Source of the DNA: Myxococcales bacterium
GTDB lineage: Bacteria > Myxococcota_A > UBA9042
NCBI GenBank assembly: GCA_023954815.1
Contig: JAGSHB010000022.1
Coordinates: forward strand, 1 to 49,351
Direction: 5' to 3'
DNA length: 49,351 bases
Positions 1-8,659 of the stretch are shown here, in pieces (position 1 is the stretch's first letter; every line of letters starts with the position of its first letter). The notes below the pieces were generated by a model. It was not told the DNA's origin and made no database searches. It was given only the letters and a program-made list of their open reading frames with translations. The translations under genes and the position numbers were made by a program.

Positions 1-1445
1 AGGACGTAGCCGAGCTCCTTTTCCTTGAAGGTGACCTTGGCGATGCCGTCCGAGCTCTTGCAGCCCGCGGTGATCTTGGGCGCCTTGCCGTTGCGGGTAA
101 TCGAGCCGCTGACCGTGAAACGCTTGTAGTCGAGGACCAAGCCGACCGTGTCTTTGTTCAGCTTAAGGTCCTTAAAGACGCGCTGTCGCAACGTGCCCAT
201 GTCACTCTTGTTGTAGTAGTAGCTGCTCGATGGATCGAAGCCGCCGACCCAGACCTCGTAGGTGCCGGGGTACAGGCTGAGAGACCAGTCGAACTTACCG
301 TCTTTGCAGTAGAGGTAGTCGGTCAGGACGTAGCCGAGCTCCTTTTCCTTGAAGGTGACCTTGGCGATGCCGTCCGAATTCTTGCAGCCGGCCGTGATCT
401 TCGGCGCTTTGCCGTTGAGCGTGATGGAGCCCGAGGCCTTGAAGCGCTTGTAGCCGAGCACCAAGCCGACCGTGTCCTTGCTGAGCTTGAGGTCCTTCAA
501 CACCCGCTGTGGCAGCGTGCCCATGTCGCTCTTGTTGTAGTAGTAGCTGCTCGATGGATCGAAGCCGCCGACCCAGACTTCGTATGTGCCGGGGTACAGG
601 CTGAGTGACCAATCAAAGCTGCCGTCTTTGCAGTAGAGGTAGTCGGTCAGGGTGTAGCCGAGGGTCGTCTCCTTGAAGGTGACCTTGGCGATGCCGTCCG
701 AGTTCTTGCAGCCGGCGGTGATCTTCGGCGATTGGCCATTGTGCGTAATGGAGCCTGAGGCCTTGAAGCGCTTGTAGTCGAGGACCAGGCCGACGGTGTC
801 TTTGCTGAGCTTGAGGTCCTTGAAGACCCGCTGCTGCAGCGTGCCCATGTCGCTCATGTTGTAGTAGTAGCTGCTCGATGGATCGAATCCGCCGACCCAG
901 ACCTCGTAGGTGCCGGGGTAGAGGCTGACAGACCAGTCGAACTTACCGTCTTTGCAGTAGAGGTAGTCGGTCAGGGTGTAGCCGAGCTCCTTTTCCTTGA
1001 AGGTGACCTTGGCGATGCCGTCCGAATTCTTGCAGCCCGCCGTGATCTTCGGGGCTTTACCGTTGAGCGTGATCGAGCCCGAGGCCTTGAAGCGCTTGTA
1101 GTCGAGCACCAAGCCGACCGTGTCCTTGCTGAGCTTGAGGTCCTTGAACACCCGCTGCGGCAACGTGCCGAGGTCGCTCTTGTTGTAGTAGGAGCTGCTC
1201 GATGGATTGAAGCCGCCCACCCAGATCTCGTAGGTGCCGGGGTACAGGCTGAGCTTCCAATCGAAGCTGCCGTCCTTGCAGTAGAGGTAGTCGGTCAGGG
1301 TGTAGCCGAGGTCTATTTCCTTGAAGGTGACCTTGGCGATGCCATCCGAGTTCTTGCAGCCCGCCGTAATCTTGGGTGACTTGCCGTTGAGTTTGATGGT
1401 GCCGCTGACTTTGAAGACCTTGTAATCGAGCACCAGCCCCGTGGT
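1..1445 (-). repeat. 324-bp in-frame tandem repeat array (4 full copies plus a partial)
   Basis: A landmark such as cgcttgtag recurs at 121, 445, 769 and 1093, with a diverged copy at 1417, so the spacing is exactly 324 bp each time. In the lipoprotein frame the units are about 1445-1122, 1121-798, 797-474, 473-150 and 149 to the edge. The units nearest the left edge are nearly identical to each other, while the N-terminal-most unit is the most diverged. This suggests recent unit duplication or gene conversion. The array continues off the window, so the copy number is unknown. Confidence 0.95.
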
Positions 1446-2258
1446 TTTGCCGTTTTCGCAAAGGCCATTGCCGCCGCAGGTCCAGCCCGTTGGGCAGGTC
1501 GGGTCGCAGGTGGGGCAAACACCGCAATCGATGGACTTGCCGCAGCCGTTGCTGTGCTTTCCGCACGTTTTTCCAAGCTCGTTGCACGTTTTGGGCTGGC
1601 AGATGCACGCGCCCTTTTCACACGCCTCGCTGCTCTTGCAGGTGCCGCACGCGAGCTGCTTGCCGCAGCCATCGGTGGCCGAGCCGCACACGAGGCTCTG
1701 CTCCTTGCAGGTCTTGGGCACGCAGGGCTTGGCCTCGCACTGATTGGCGCCATTGCAGACTTGGTCGGCCTTGCAGGTGCCGCACTTCAGCGTTCCTCCG
1801 CAACCGTCGGCGACCTGCCCGCACACGGCCTTCAACACCGCGCAGGTCTTGGGCGCGCACGCGTCGGGTGGCGTCGTCGTATCAGGTGTGGACGTCGTAT
1901 CCGGCGACGTCCCGGTGTCAGGGGTGCCGGTGTCAGGGGTGCCGGTGTCTGGCGTACCGCTCGTATCGGCTCCACTGTCGGCGATTTCGGCATCTGCGAC
2001 CGAACCACTGTCCTTTGTCGTCGTGACATCTCCGATGCCGGTATCCGAAGTTCCCGCATCGTCGGCGCCGGTATCTTGCGCCCCCGTGTCAGATCCACCG
2101 GTTGCGCCGTCGGTTTGGACGCTGGTGCCATCAGCTTGGGTCGTGCCTGCATCAGCAGGAGTCGTTGACTCAGTCGATCCCTTGTCGTCGCCGCCGCATC
2201 CGGTCAATGGCGCAATGCCCAAGAACAGTAGTGTGCCAAGAACTGTGTGCAGACGCAT
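1..2258 (-). CDS. Cys-rich lipoprotein with 108-aa tandem repeats (3' end beyond window)
   Basis: The ATG at 2258 follows a GGGAGG ribosome site, and the frame stays open to the left edge (at least 752 codons). The N-terminus is a lipoprotein signal with lipobox LTGC. Next comes a low-complexity Asp/Thr/Gly/Ala stalk of about 100 residues (three 15-bp repeats at 1914-1958 encode PDTGT). About 130 Cys-rich residues follow, with three passes of a pattern like KTC...VCG...GCGxxLxCGTC. The rest is a tandem array of 108-residue, Tyr-rich, probably all-beta units, each with two Cys (in GCKNSDG and YCKDG) and the segment LYPGTYEVWVGGFDPSSS, which resembles carboxypeptidase-regulatory or Ig-like folds. 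It is presumably anchored in the outer membrane and surface exposed. Its function is unknown; adhesion or a structural role is only a guess. It is divergent from the histidine kinase at 2879. Confidence 0.85.
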   Translation of the reverse strand, partial: MRLHTVLGTLLFLGIAPLTGCGGDDKGSTESTTPADAGTTQADGTSVQTDGATGGSDTGAQDTGADDAGTSDTGIGDVTTTKDSGSVADAEIADSGADTSGTPDTGTPDTGTPDTGTSPDTTSTPDTTTPPDACAPKTCAVLKAVCGQVADGCGGTLKCGTCKADQVCNGANQCEAKPCVPKTCKEQSLVCGSATDGCGKQLACGTCKSSEACEKGACICQPKTCNELGKTCGKHSNGCGKSIDCGVCPTCDPTCPTGWTCGGNGLCENGKTTGLVLDYKVFKVSGTIKLNGKSPKITAGCKNSDGIAKVTFKEIDLGYTLTDYLYCKDGSFDWKLSLYPGTYEIWVGGFNPSSSSYYNKSDLGTLPQRVFKDLKLSKDTVGLVLDYKRFKASGSITLNGKAPKITAGCKNSDGIAKVTFKEKELGYTLTDYLYCKDGKFDWSVSLYPGTYEVWVGGFDPSSSYYYNMSDMGTLQQRVFKDLKLSKDTVGLVLDYKRFKASGSITHNGQSPKITAGCKNSDGIAKVTFKETTLGYTLTDYLYCKDGSFDWSLSLYPGTYEVWVGGFDPSSSYYYNKSDMGTLPQRVLKDLKLSKDTVGLVLGYKRFKASGSITLNGKAPKITAGCKNSDGIAKVTFKEKELGYVLTDYLYCKDGKFDWSLSLYPGTYEVWVGGFDPSSSYYYNKSDMGTLRQRVFKDLKLNKDTVGLVLDYKRFTVSGSITRNGKAPKITAGCKSSDGIAKVTFKEKELGYV

Positions 2259-2878
2259 GAGCGAACCTCCCAAATTGCGCCGGGATACTGGTGAAATCGC
2301 TTTGTTTGAGCAAGTAGAACTTCTCGGGTGTGGGGTCTGCGCTTCCCAGGGATCCGAATGAGGGCGTGTTCCCAAGCGCGGCACAGTTCGCCCACGGGGG
2401 TGCCAGCGGTGGCGCCGTCGTCATCGAAACCGCAGCTTTTCCGTGAGCCCTCACCGCGGTGCTGCGGCATCTGGCTGGGACGACGCCGAAGGCTGGACGT
2501 TCGGCGTCAAACGGCCATCTCTCGGCCGCTGGTCTCGCTCTGGCTAGGCCCAACTCTTGGCTGCATCGTCGCGATAAGTCGATTGGAATGTCTACGAGAA
2601 TGTGCGATAGTTTGGAGGAATAACCAAGTCATACGAACCGATCGCTCCTCCATCAAAGCTGTTGGTTCGAGTCGTGCGCTACGTCCTTGCGGCAGCAGGT
2701 GTACGCAGGTCAACCGCCCCCCTGATGGGCGGCATCAACGCTTCGTGCGCGCGGGGGCGGGCACGAAGCGAGGACCGGAGGCTGTGCAAGCTCGCAGCGT
2801 ATCCGGTCGGTCAACGCGAGACGTACGCAGCCGGGGCAAGCGCTCGGCATCGGGGCGTCGACAATGGGAGGATGTTCC
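2259..2878. other. 620-bp gap between divergent genes
   Basis: This space separates the divergent lipoprotein (2258, -) and histidine kinase (2879, +) and should hold both promoters. Short open frames on both strands lack ribosome sites and recognisable protein features. A GGTTCGAGTC stretch near 2664 resembles a tRNA T-loop, but the flanking arms do not pair. I could not assign a specific element. Confidence 0.5.
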
Positions 2879-4447
2879 GTGAACGCGCTGCTTTTTGCCC
2901 ACCTCGCCGTCCGGCTCACGCTGACCCTTCGCGCCCATCGTGTTCGCCCCAGCGGCAACCGTGGGGTGGCGCTGGCTGTGCTTGCCTTGGGTGTGCTCGC
3001 CAGCCTCGATGTTGCTATTCGTCTGTATTCAGGAGCCCTTACACCAGCATTATGGGGGTTGTCTGGGTGGTTGACCCACACGGCGCTGCTCGATGTGCTG
3101 ATCACGGCGGCCCTAGGCGCGTCCGTGCGCCTCGTTGTTCGATTTGCGCAATCGCAAGATGAGAGCGAGAGACGGATCATAAGAGCCAGTGAGCGTGCTC
3201 GTGAGGAGGAACACACAGCGGCCTGCAGGCGCATGGCTGATGGGTTTGTACATCGTGTGAGCAGTCTGCTGACGACGCTGCGCAGCGCCACCGAGTTGCT
3301 GGAGCAGGGGCTGAGTTTCGAGCCCCAATCTCGACCGCAGTTGATGCGCCTGCAGGCCGCGCTCGAGATTGGCGAGGCCCTGGCCGAGGACCTGTATGCG
3401 ATGAGCGGCGAGCAGGAGTTCGCACCCAAACGGGTGAAGGTCAACGGCATTCTGAGCGACGTGGTCGTGCGCCTGCAAAACGATGCGCCAGCTGGTGTAA
3501 GGGTGCTCTCCCAACTCGATGCCGCCGCCGGTTCTGTCGTCGCTGATCCGCGGCAGTTGGAGCGATGCTTGTGGCGATTGGTCGTCAACGCAGTGGATGC
3601 CATGCCGTCGGGAGGCGGGTTGGAGATCTCGACGACGCTGCTTCACGTCGATTTGGGCGATGACATTGAGCTCGCTCCCGGGCGCTGGGTCTGCGTTGAG
3701 ATTCGCGATACCGGTCCGGGCATGAGCCCAGAGGCGTGCAGAAAGGCGCTGGAACCTTTTTACTCCACCTCAGGCAAGAAGGGCCTCGGACTGCCCGCTG
3801 TGGTGGCGTTCGCTGACCAATGCGGCGGTCGATTCGATTTGCGCAGCCGAATCGGAGTGGGCTCGACCGGCCGTCTGTACCTCCCCGCCGCCGTGACACG
3901 GGTCCGAACGACACAAGTCTCCGACGTAGCTCCTGCACCACGGCGCGCCAAACCCAGAGTTCTCGTCGCGGAAGACACCGAGACGGTACGCGTCGCAGCT
4001 CGGGAGCTGTTGGTGAGCATCGGTTGCGACGTCGTCACCGCTGTCGATGGCCAGGACGCGCTGGACTTGGCAGTCGACGCGGACTTTGGATTCGACCTGG
4101 TGCTCACGGATGTCGTTATGCCCAGACTCTCGGGCCCAGAGCTCGCCGAGGCGCTGCTGAGTCATAGCCCGAACCTGCCGATCGTCTTCATGACGGGGCA
4201 CCAGCAAGCGGCGTTTGTGCGCGGCTACTTGCCCGATGATTGCGGCGTTATTTCCAAGCCATTTGGCGTGGAGGAGCTCCGTCTCAGCGTGATGATGGCC
4301 CTCAATAAACGCGGCCCGGTCGGTGAGGGCGGAGAGGAGCTGCCGACGTTGCCCTTGCGCGAAACTGTGGACTTGCGTCGCGGGGCGGGAGCATCCATTG
4401 CCACGTCGTCGGACAATCACCACGTCGCACCAACGGCCGACGCCTGA
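2879..4447 (+). CDS. Hybrid sensor histidine kinase with C-terminal receiver domain
   Basis: I chose the GTG at 2879 because GGGAGG lies 7-8 nt upstream; an in-frame ATG at 2864 sits inside that ribosome site. The product is about 522 aa. Residues 1-90 contain about three hydrophobic segments. A phosphoacceptor helix follows with His in DGFVHRVSSLLTTL (near residue 125). The ATPase domain has N-box NAVDAMPSGGG, G1 box DTGPGM and GLGLPAV. The C-terminal receiver carries the phosphorylated Asp in LTDVVMP and the conserved Lys in VISKPFG. This is the usual arrangement for a hybrid kinase, which autophosphorylates on His and passes phosphate to its own Asp. The input signal is unknown. No partner regulator is adjacent. 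It is convergent with the 4472-7687 gene, with only 24 bp between them. Confidence 0.9.
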   Translation: MNALLFAHLAVRLTLTLRAHRVRPSGNRGVALAVLALGVLASLDVAIRLYSGALTPALWGLSGWLTHTALLDVLITAALGASVRLVVRFAQSQDESERRIIRASERAREEEHTAACRRMADGFVHRVSSLLTTLRSATELLEQGLSFEPQSRPQLMRLQAALEIGEALAEDLYAMSGEQEFAPKRVKVNGILSDVVVRLQNDAPAGVRVLSQLDAAAGSVVADPRQLERCLWRLVVNAVDAMPSGGGLEISTTLLHVDLGDDIELAPGRWVCVEIRDTGPGMSPEACRKALEPFYSTSGKKGLGLPAVVAFADQCGGRFDLRSRIGVGSTGRLYLPAAVTRVRTTQVSDVAPAPRRAKPRVLVAEDTETVRVAARELLVSIGCDVVTAVDGQDALDLAVDADFGFDLVLTDVVMPRLSGPELAEALLSHSPNLPIVFMTGHQQAAFVRGYLPDDCGVISKPFGVEELRLSVMMALNKRGPVGEGGEELPTLPLRETVDLRRGAGASIATSSDNHHVAPTADA

Positions 4448-4471
4448 TGCCGATGCCTTTCGCCGAGGTCG

Positions 4472-7400
4472 CTACAGTCCAGCGTCCAGAGCGGGCGGCG
4501 CGGCGGCGGAAAAGGCCATGAGATCCGCCGCGGCTTGGGGAGCCAGGGGGTGGTTGGTATCGCGGTAGCAGGTGAATCGGCCGGTGAGCACGGCCTTGTT
4601 CCACGGCGGATGGGGCTCATATTGCGCGAACGCTTTTGCGCAGAGACCTTTGAAATTCAGGGATTTCGCTAGCTCAACACGTCGCACGAGTCGCTCTTCT
4701 TCCAAGCAACGCATCACGAATGGCTGGGCCAACAGGTCAAAGAGGGACTGGCCGAACTGCGCGTTGCGGCGTGCGATTTGTCGGGACAGGTTGAGGGCGC
4801 GAACGACCACCGCTTGGTGCGCCCAGGGGTCGGTCTGGTACCGCTTTAGCCCGCGCAGGAGGAGCCCCGTCGCCGCGGTCTCGTCGCCCTTGGCCGCCGC
4901 GAGTGTGGCGCGAATCAGCAGCGCTTCGGCAGCGCTGAGCTGGGCAACGTCCTTGATGAGCGGCAGCGCAGCGTCCTCCCCGTTCGCAGCGTAGGCCTCG
5001 GCCAGCATCGCCCGATCGCGCGGCGCAACCGGAGCGGCCGCCTGTTGCCGCCAAAGCTGCACGGTCTGGCGCAACCGACCGGCCTGCCACGCTTGTCTTG
5101 CTCTGATTCTGGCTCGGCTGGCAGCATCGTGTGCCTCTGGTGGTCGAACCGATCGCGTCTCAGCGAGATTGCGTACTGACAGCCATTCGTCGACGTGCTG
5201 CCAATTCGGCGCCGTTCCCACCACCTTGGGCCGGTGCACGTTCAGACGCCTGGCGAGCTGGCGCAGCTCGGCAATTCGCGCCTGTCCGCCGCTCGTCATG
5301 GCGCGGGCTGCATCAAATTCAATCACCGTCTTATCGTCCGTATTGCGCCGGTCGCCCTCTGCCTGGGCGATGGCTCCGACAAGCTCATTTCGCGCAATAA
5401 AGCCGGAATACAGGCCAGCGAGCCCGGAAACCCCCCACACCTTGGCCATCGCGTCCCGGTAAAACGGTTCGGCGAGCCGCTTGCGCAGGCGGGTTGCGTC
5501 GTGCCCAACAGGCGTCAGGCTCGCTACGAGGAGCAGGTCGCTGCCGCGTTGGAGCTCCCACACTTCCACGTGGGGAAACACCGAGCGCAATGTGGCGAGC
5601 ACGGTTCGCACGGTGCCGGCATCCACCTCGTAGACCTGCAACCACTGCAGTAGAAGGCCATTGGGCGTCAATCGGTCGGCCACCGACTTGTAAAACTCGG
5701 CCGTAAAAAGCCCGGCGACACCGGCGCGATAGGGATTGCTGGGCTCAGAGGCGATGAGGTCATAGCGCCGCGGCGTCGTCTGTAGCACCTCCCGCGCGTC
5801 GCCGATGTGAAGATGATGCTTGGGGTTGGTGAGCACGCTGTGGTTGGCCGGAGCTGCCCGCTTGGCGACCTCCACAATCGCGGGCTCAAGCTCGACGGAG
5901 TCCACTCGGGTCATGGTCGGAACCGCCGCCAACCAGCCACTGGTCTCGCCTGTTCCGAGGCCGATGACCATCGCGGTCTTGGGCTCGGGATGCAAAACGG
6001 CGCCGACCATGCCCAACATCACCATCGTCGATGCGTCGGTGTAGACGTTGCCGTCCGACTTGCCGTTGATGAGGAAGGACCAACAATTCAAGGCCTGTAG
6101 CGCGACCGAACTCTCGACTCCGTCGGCCTGCCAGCGGACGCCACGGCGGCGTTGTTGCATGCGCTGTTTCAGCGTATTTGTGCCGCTATGTTCAAGCGGG
6201 AAACGGCCGATACCGATGGGGCTGTGACGCCAAAATGCGGTGGGTCCTGGCGCCAACATCATCGGTAGCGACAGGGCCATGACGAGCACTGCACCAAGTG
6301 CTTGGACTCGCTGCTCGCCGTCGGAAACGCGCTGGCGTTGCGCCAATGCGAGGGCGAGCACACTCAGTGTCAGCAGCAGCCATCCGCATAGGCGCCACAC
6401 GGCGGTCGCGCCCAACAGCGGCATGAGACCGAAGCCGCCGGCGATAGAGCCGAGGATGGCGCCAACCGTGTTGACGGCATAGACCAGCCCCACCTGCCGG
6501 CCGACAGCGGTGCGACCGGCGCCGAAGAGCCCGATGAGCATGGGGAACTGGTAGCCGGAGATCAGCGCTGCGGGCAGCACAACGATGAAGGCGATGACCG
6601 ACCACCCGACGAGCATGGAGCCGAATCCCACCTCACCCATCGCCCGAAGTTGATTGGCAAAGACAGCGAAATCATCCCCCCACGCGAAGGGCACCATGAG
6701 GAGCACGGCCTCGAGCGCGCATGTCGTGGCGAACGCGCGCAGGGAAGGGCGGCGAGCCTGGGCCCCCATGCCGTAGCGCAGGCTGCCTAGACCAATGCCG
6801 GCGAGCGCCATGGCGAGAATCAATGCGAAGGTATAGCCAGACCCACCCAGAATCGGCGCCAACATGCGGTACCAGACTAACTCCATGAGGAGGAAGACGA
6901 AGCCCACGAGGCCTGCGGCCACCAGCACGAACCAAGCCGGGACTTTGCTGGCTTCGTTGCCGTCCGCGGCCCCATCGGCGCGGCGTTCCGTTGCCGCATG
7001 GGCGACTACATCGACGCTAGGTTGCGCGTCAGGAATGGCGCCGGTTTCTGGCTCATGACCTGAAAACTCGGGCTTTTTCGACCAAAGTAGCGCGACGGCC
7101 ACCACCACGAGATTGAGGGCCGCGCCGGACCACAGCGTCACGCGAGCGCCGAGGAGCTCGACAGCGACAAAGCTTGCCCACATCACCCCGACGACAGCGC
7201 CGAGCGTGTTTAGGGCGTACAGCAGGCCAACGTAGCGCCGCCCGACGTCATGGCCGCGCTCGACAGCGCGAACGACCGCAGGGAGGGTGCCGCCCATGAG
7301 GAGTGTTGGGGGGCCGAGTACGAGTGCCGCCAGTCCCAGGCGCACGAACGTGGAAACGGTGCTGCCCAACGTCGTCTCGCCGCCCATGCCGTAATAAGCC

Positions 7401-7687
7401 GCGCGCACGCCATCGATAAGCCAGGGGCTGATCACGGCGATGGCGGTGATGCCCAACTCAAGCAAGCCATACAAGCGCAGCGCGTTGCGAGATCTGTCGG
7501 CCATGCGCCCAAAGAGCAGCCCGCCGATGCCCAGACCGCCCATGAACACACCGATGACGGCTGCGTTGGCGGGCGTCGATGCGCCGAAGACGAGACGAAA
7601 AAACCGCAGCCAAGCGCTTTGATAGACCAGCGCGCAGAATCCAGAAGTCAGCAGCAGCGCGGCGATCTGCCAGGGAAATCGAGGCAT
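4472..7687 (-). CDS. Fused MFS-like membrane / spermidine-synthase-like protein
   Basis: This is a 1071-aa protein. Residues 1 to about 500 are strongly hydrophobic (roughly 12-14 membrane segments) with a transporter-like layout. Residues of about 530-770 form a Rossmann methyltransferase-like domain of the spermidine synthase superfamily, with an AdoMet-type glycine motif (VIGLGTGETSGWLA), the acidic end of a strand (VDSVELEP), and the family signature IASEPSNPYRAGVAGLFTAEFY. The last 300 residues are Ala-rich helices resembling degenerate TPRs. Proteins of this fused type are widespread and their substrate is usually unproven, so polyamine synthesis should not be assumed. The ATG at 7687 has no strong ribosome site. 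It lies last in a co-directional minus-strand set with the membrane protein (7836-8477) and the peroxiredoxin (8660-9250). Confidence 0.85.
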   Translation of the reverse strand: MPRFPWQIAALLLTSGFCALVYQSAWLRFFRLVFGASTPANAAVIGVFMGGLGIGGLLFGRMADRSRNALRLYGLLELGITAIAVISPWLIDGVRAAYYGMGGETTLGSTVSTFVRLGLAALVLGPPTLLMGGTLPAVVRAVERGHDVGRRYVGLLYALNTLGAVVGVMWASFVAVELLGARVTLWSGAALNLVVVAVALLWSKKPEFSGHEPETGAIPDAQPSVDVVAHAATERRADGAADGNEASKVPAWFVLVAAGLVGFVFLLMELVWYRMLAPILGGSGYTFALILAMALAGIGLGSLRYGMGAQARRPSLRAFATTCALEAVLLMVPFAWGDDFAVFANQLRAMGEVGFGSMLVGWSVIAFIVVLPAALISGYQFPMLIGLFGAGRTAVGRQVGLVYAVNTVGAILGSIAGGFGLMPLLGATAVWRLCGWLLLTLSVLALALAQRQRVSDGEQRVQALGAVLVMALSLPMMLAPGPTAFWRHSPIGIGRFPLEHSGTNTLKQRMQQRRRGVRWQADGVESSVALQALNCWSFLINGKSDGNVYTDASTMVMLGMVGAVLHPEPKTAMVIGLGTGETSGWLAAVPTMTRVDSVELEPAIVEVAKRAAPANHSVLTNPKHHLHIGDAREVLQTTPRRYDLIASEPSNPYRAGVAGLFTAEFYKSVADRLTPNGLLLQWLQVYEVDAGTVRTVLATLRSVFPHVEVWELQRGSDLLLVASLTPVGHDATRLRKRLAEPFYRDAMAKVWGVSGLAGLYSGFIARNELVGAIAQAEGDRRNTDDKTVIEFDAARAMTSGGQARIAELRQLARRLNVHRPKVVGTAPNWQHVDEWLSVRNLAETRSVRPPEAHDAASRARIRARQAWQAGRLRQTVQLWRQQAAAPVAPRDRAMLAEAYAANGEDAALPLIKDVAQLSAAEALLIRATLAAAKGDETAATGLLLRGLKRYQTDPWAHQAVVVRALNLSRQIARRNAQFGQSLFDLLAQPFVMRCLEEERLVRRVELAKSLNFKGLCAKAFAQYEPHPPWNKAVLTGRFTCYRDTNHPLAPQAAADLMAFSAAAPPALDAGL

Positions 7688-7835
7688 GGAGTGGCCTATG
7701 GGGTCGGAGCCAAGGGGGCGACTGTTCGGCGGAGAGCGCCGGTCGGGGTCCTGAACGGTAGCCTGCCGGGCCCATTTGTCACAGTCCCTCGATGCCGATG
7801 CGCACGAAACTCAACCCAGTCTGACTGGGCGCGAC

Positions 7836-8477
7836 CTACCTGCTGGGGACCCGCAGCTTCTTGAGGAGGACCACGTGCCCCAACCAGGCGGCCATCACCA
7901 AGATGAGCGGTAACCAAGTGAACGGGAAGAAGCCCACCCACACGTTGTCTGGCTGAATCTGCTGAAATGGGGTGGGCATACTCAGCACGGCGACGGTCAT
8001 CACGTTGAGCAGCAGCCCCCACCCGACAAGATTAAAGACGTGCAGCGCCCAAACCGGCAATCGCCTGGCCACTGGGATGAGCAGGAGCGCAAGAACGCCG
8101 GTGGCCACGTCCCAGTTGAGTCCGGTCCAGGTGAATTGCGGCGGGGCGACGCCCTCCACCACGGCCTGGTGAATCAACAACTCGACGAGGATACGAAACG
8201 CCTGAAACCCCACGATGAGCCGAATCGACTTGAGGTGCCAATCGGAACGCCACGCCAGCACAGTCAGGGCGATCAACCCGGGGAAGAGCAGCAGAGGTAG
8301 CCGCGGTGGGTCGAACGATGACAAGACACCGGCGATGCTCAGCCCACCAGTGACAAACACCCAGCCGGCGACAAGCCGGCGACGTTGCGTCCACCAAGCG
8401 ACGAAGACAGCCATGCACAATGAAAGACCGATGAAACCGGCTTGTAACGCCATCGATGGCTCGGTGGGTAGGCCCAT
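7836..8477 (-). CDS. Integral membrane protein of unknown function
   Basis: The open frame extends to 8855, but the ATG at 8477 is preceded by AAAGGAGA at good spacing and opens directly into hydrophobic sequence, so I take it as the start (213 aa). The protein has about six transmembrane helices, with short loops rich in Arg and Trp (WWTQRRRLVAG, WRSDWHLKS) and a Pro/Trp-containing C-terminal hairpin (VGFFPFTWLPLILV). No catalytic motif is obvious and I do not recognise the family. It lies between the peroxiredoxin and the MFS/SpeE fusion on the same strand, separated by gaps of 182 and 148 bp, so co-transcription is possible but not shown. Confidence 0.8.
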   Translation of the reverse strand: MGLPTEPSMALQAGFIGLSLCMAVFVAWWTQRRRLVAGWVFVTGGLSIAGVLSSFDPPRLPLLLFPGLIALTVLAWRSDWHLKSIRLIVGFQAFRILVELLIHQAVVEGVAPPQFTWTGLNWDVATGVLALLLIPVARRLPVWALHVFNLVGWGLLLNVMTVAVLSMPTPFQQIQPDNVWVGFFPFTWLPLILVMAAWLGHVVLLKKLRVPSR

Positions 8478-8659
8478 GGGGTTTCTCCTTTTACACCCAT
8501 AAAGTAAGCCGCCGCAGGGGGGCGCTATCTCTGGGCCCGGATTTCCGGGATTTTGTCGGGGTGTGGGCTTGGCACAACTGGCCTGAGCGGCTCGAGCGGC
8601 TTGAGCGGGTCGCTGGGGCCGGGCTGTCGATTCTTGAGATTGCAGGTGCCAACTAGGGG

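Noticed and set aside
1-1445. CRISPR-like array
   Set aside because: The period is 324 bp and in frame with a protein; there are no short repeats with unique spacers.
2640-2700. Possible tRNA (GGTTCGAGTC T-loop-like string)
   Set aside because: The five bases on each side do not pair, and no acceptor or anticodon arms are visible.
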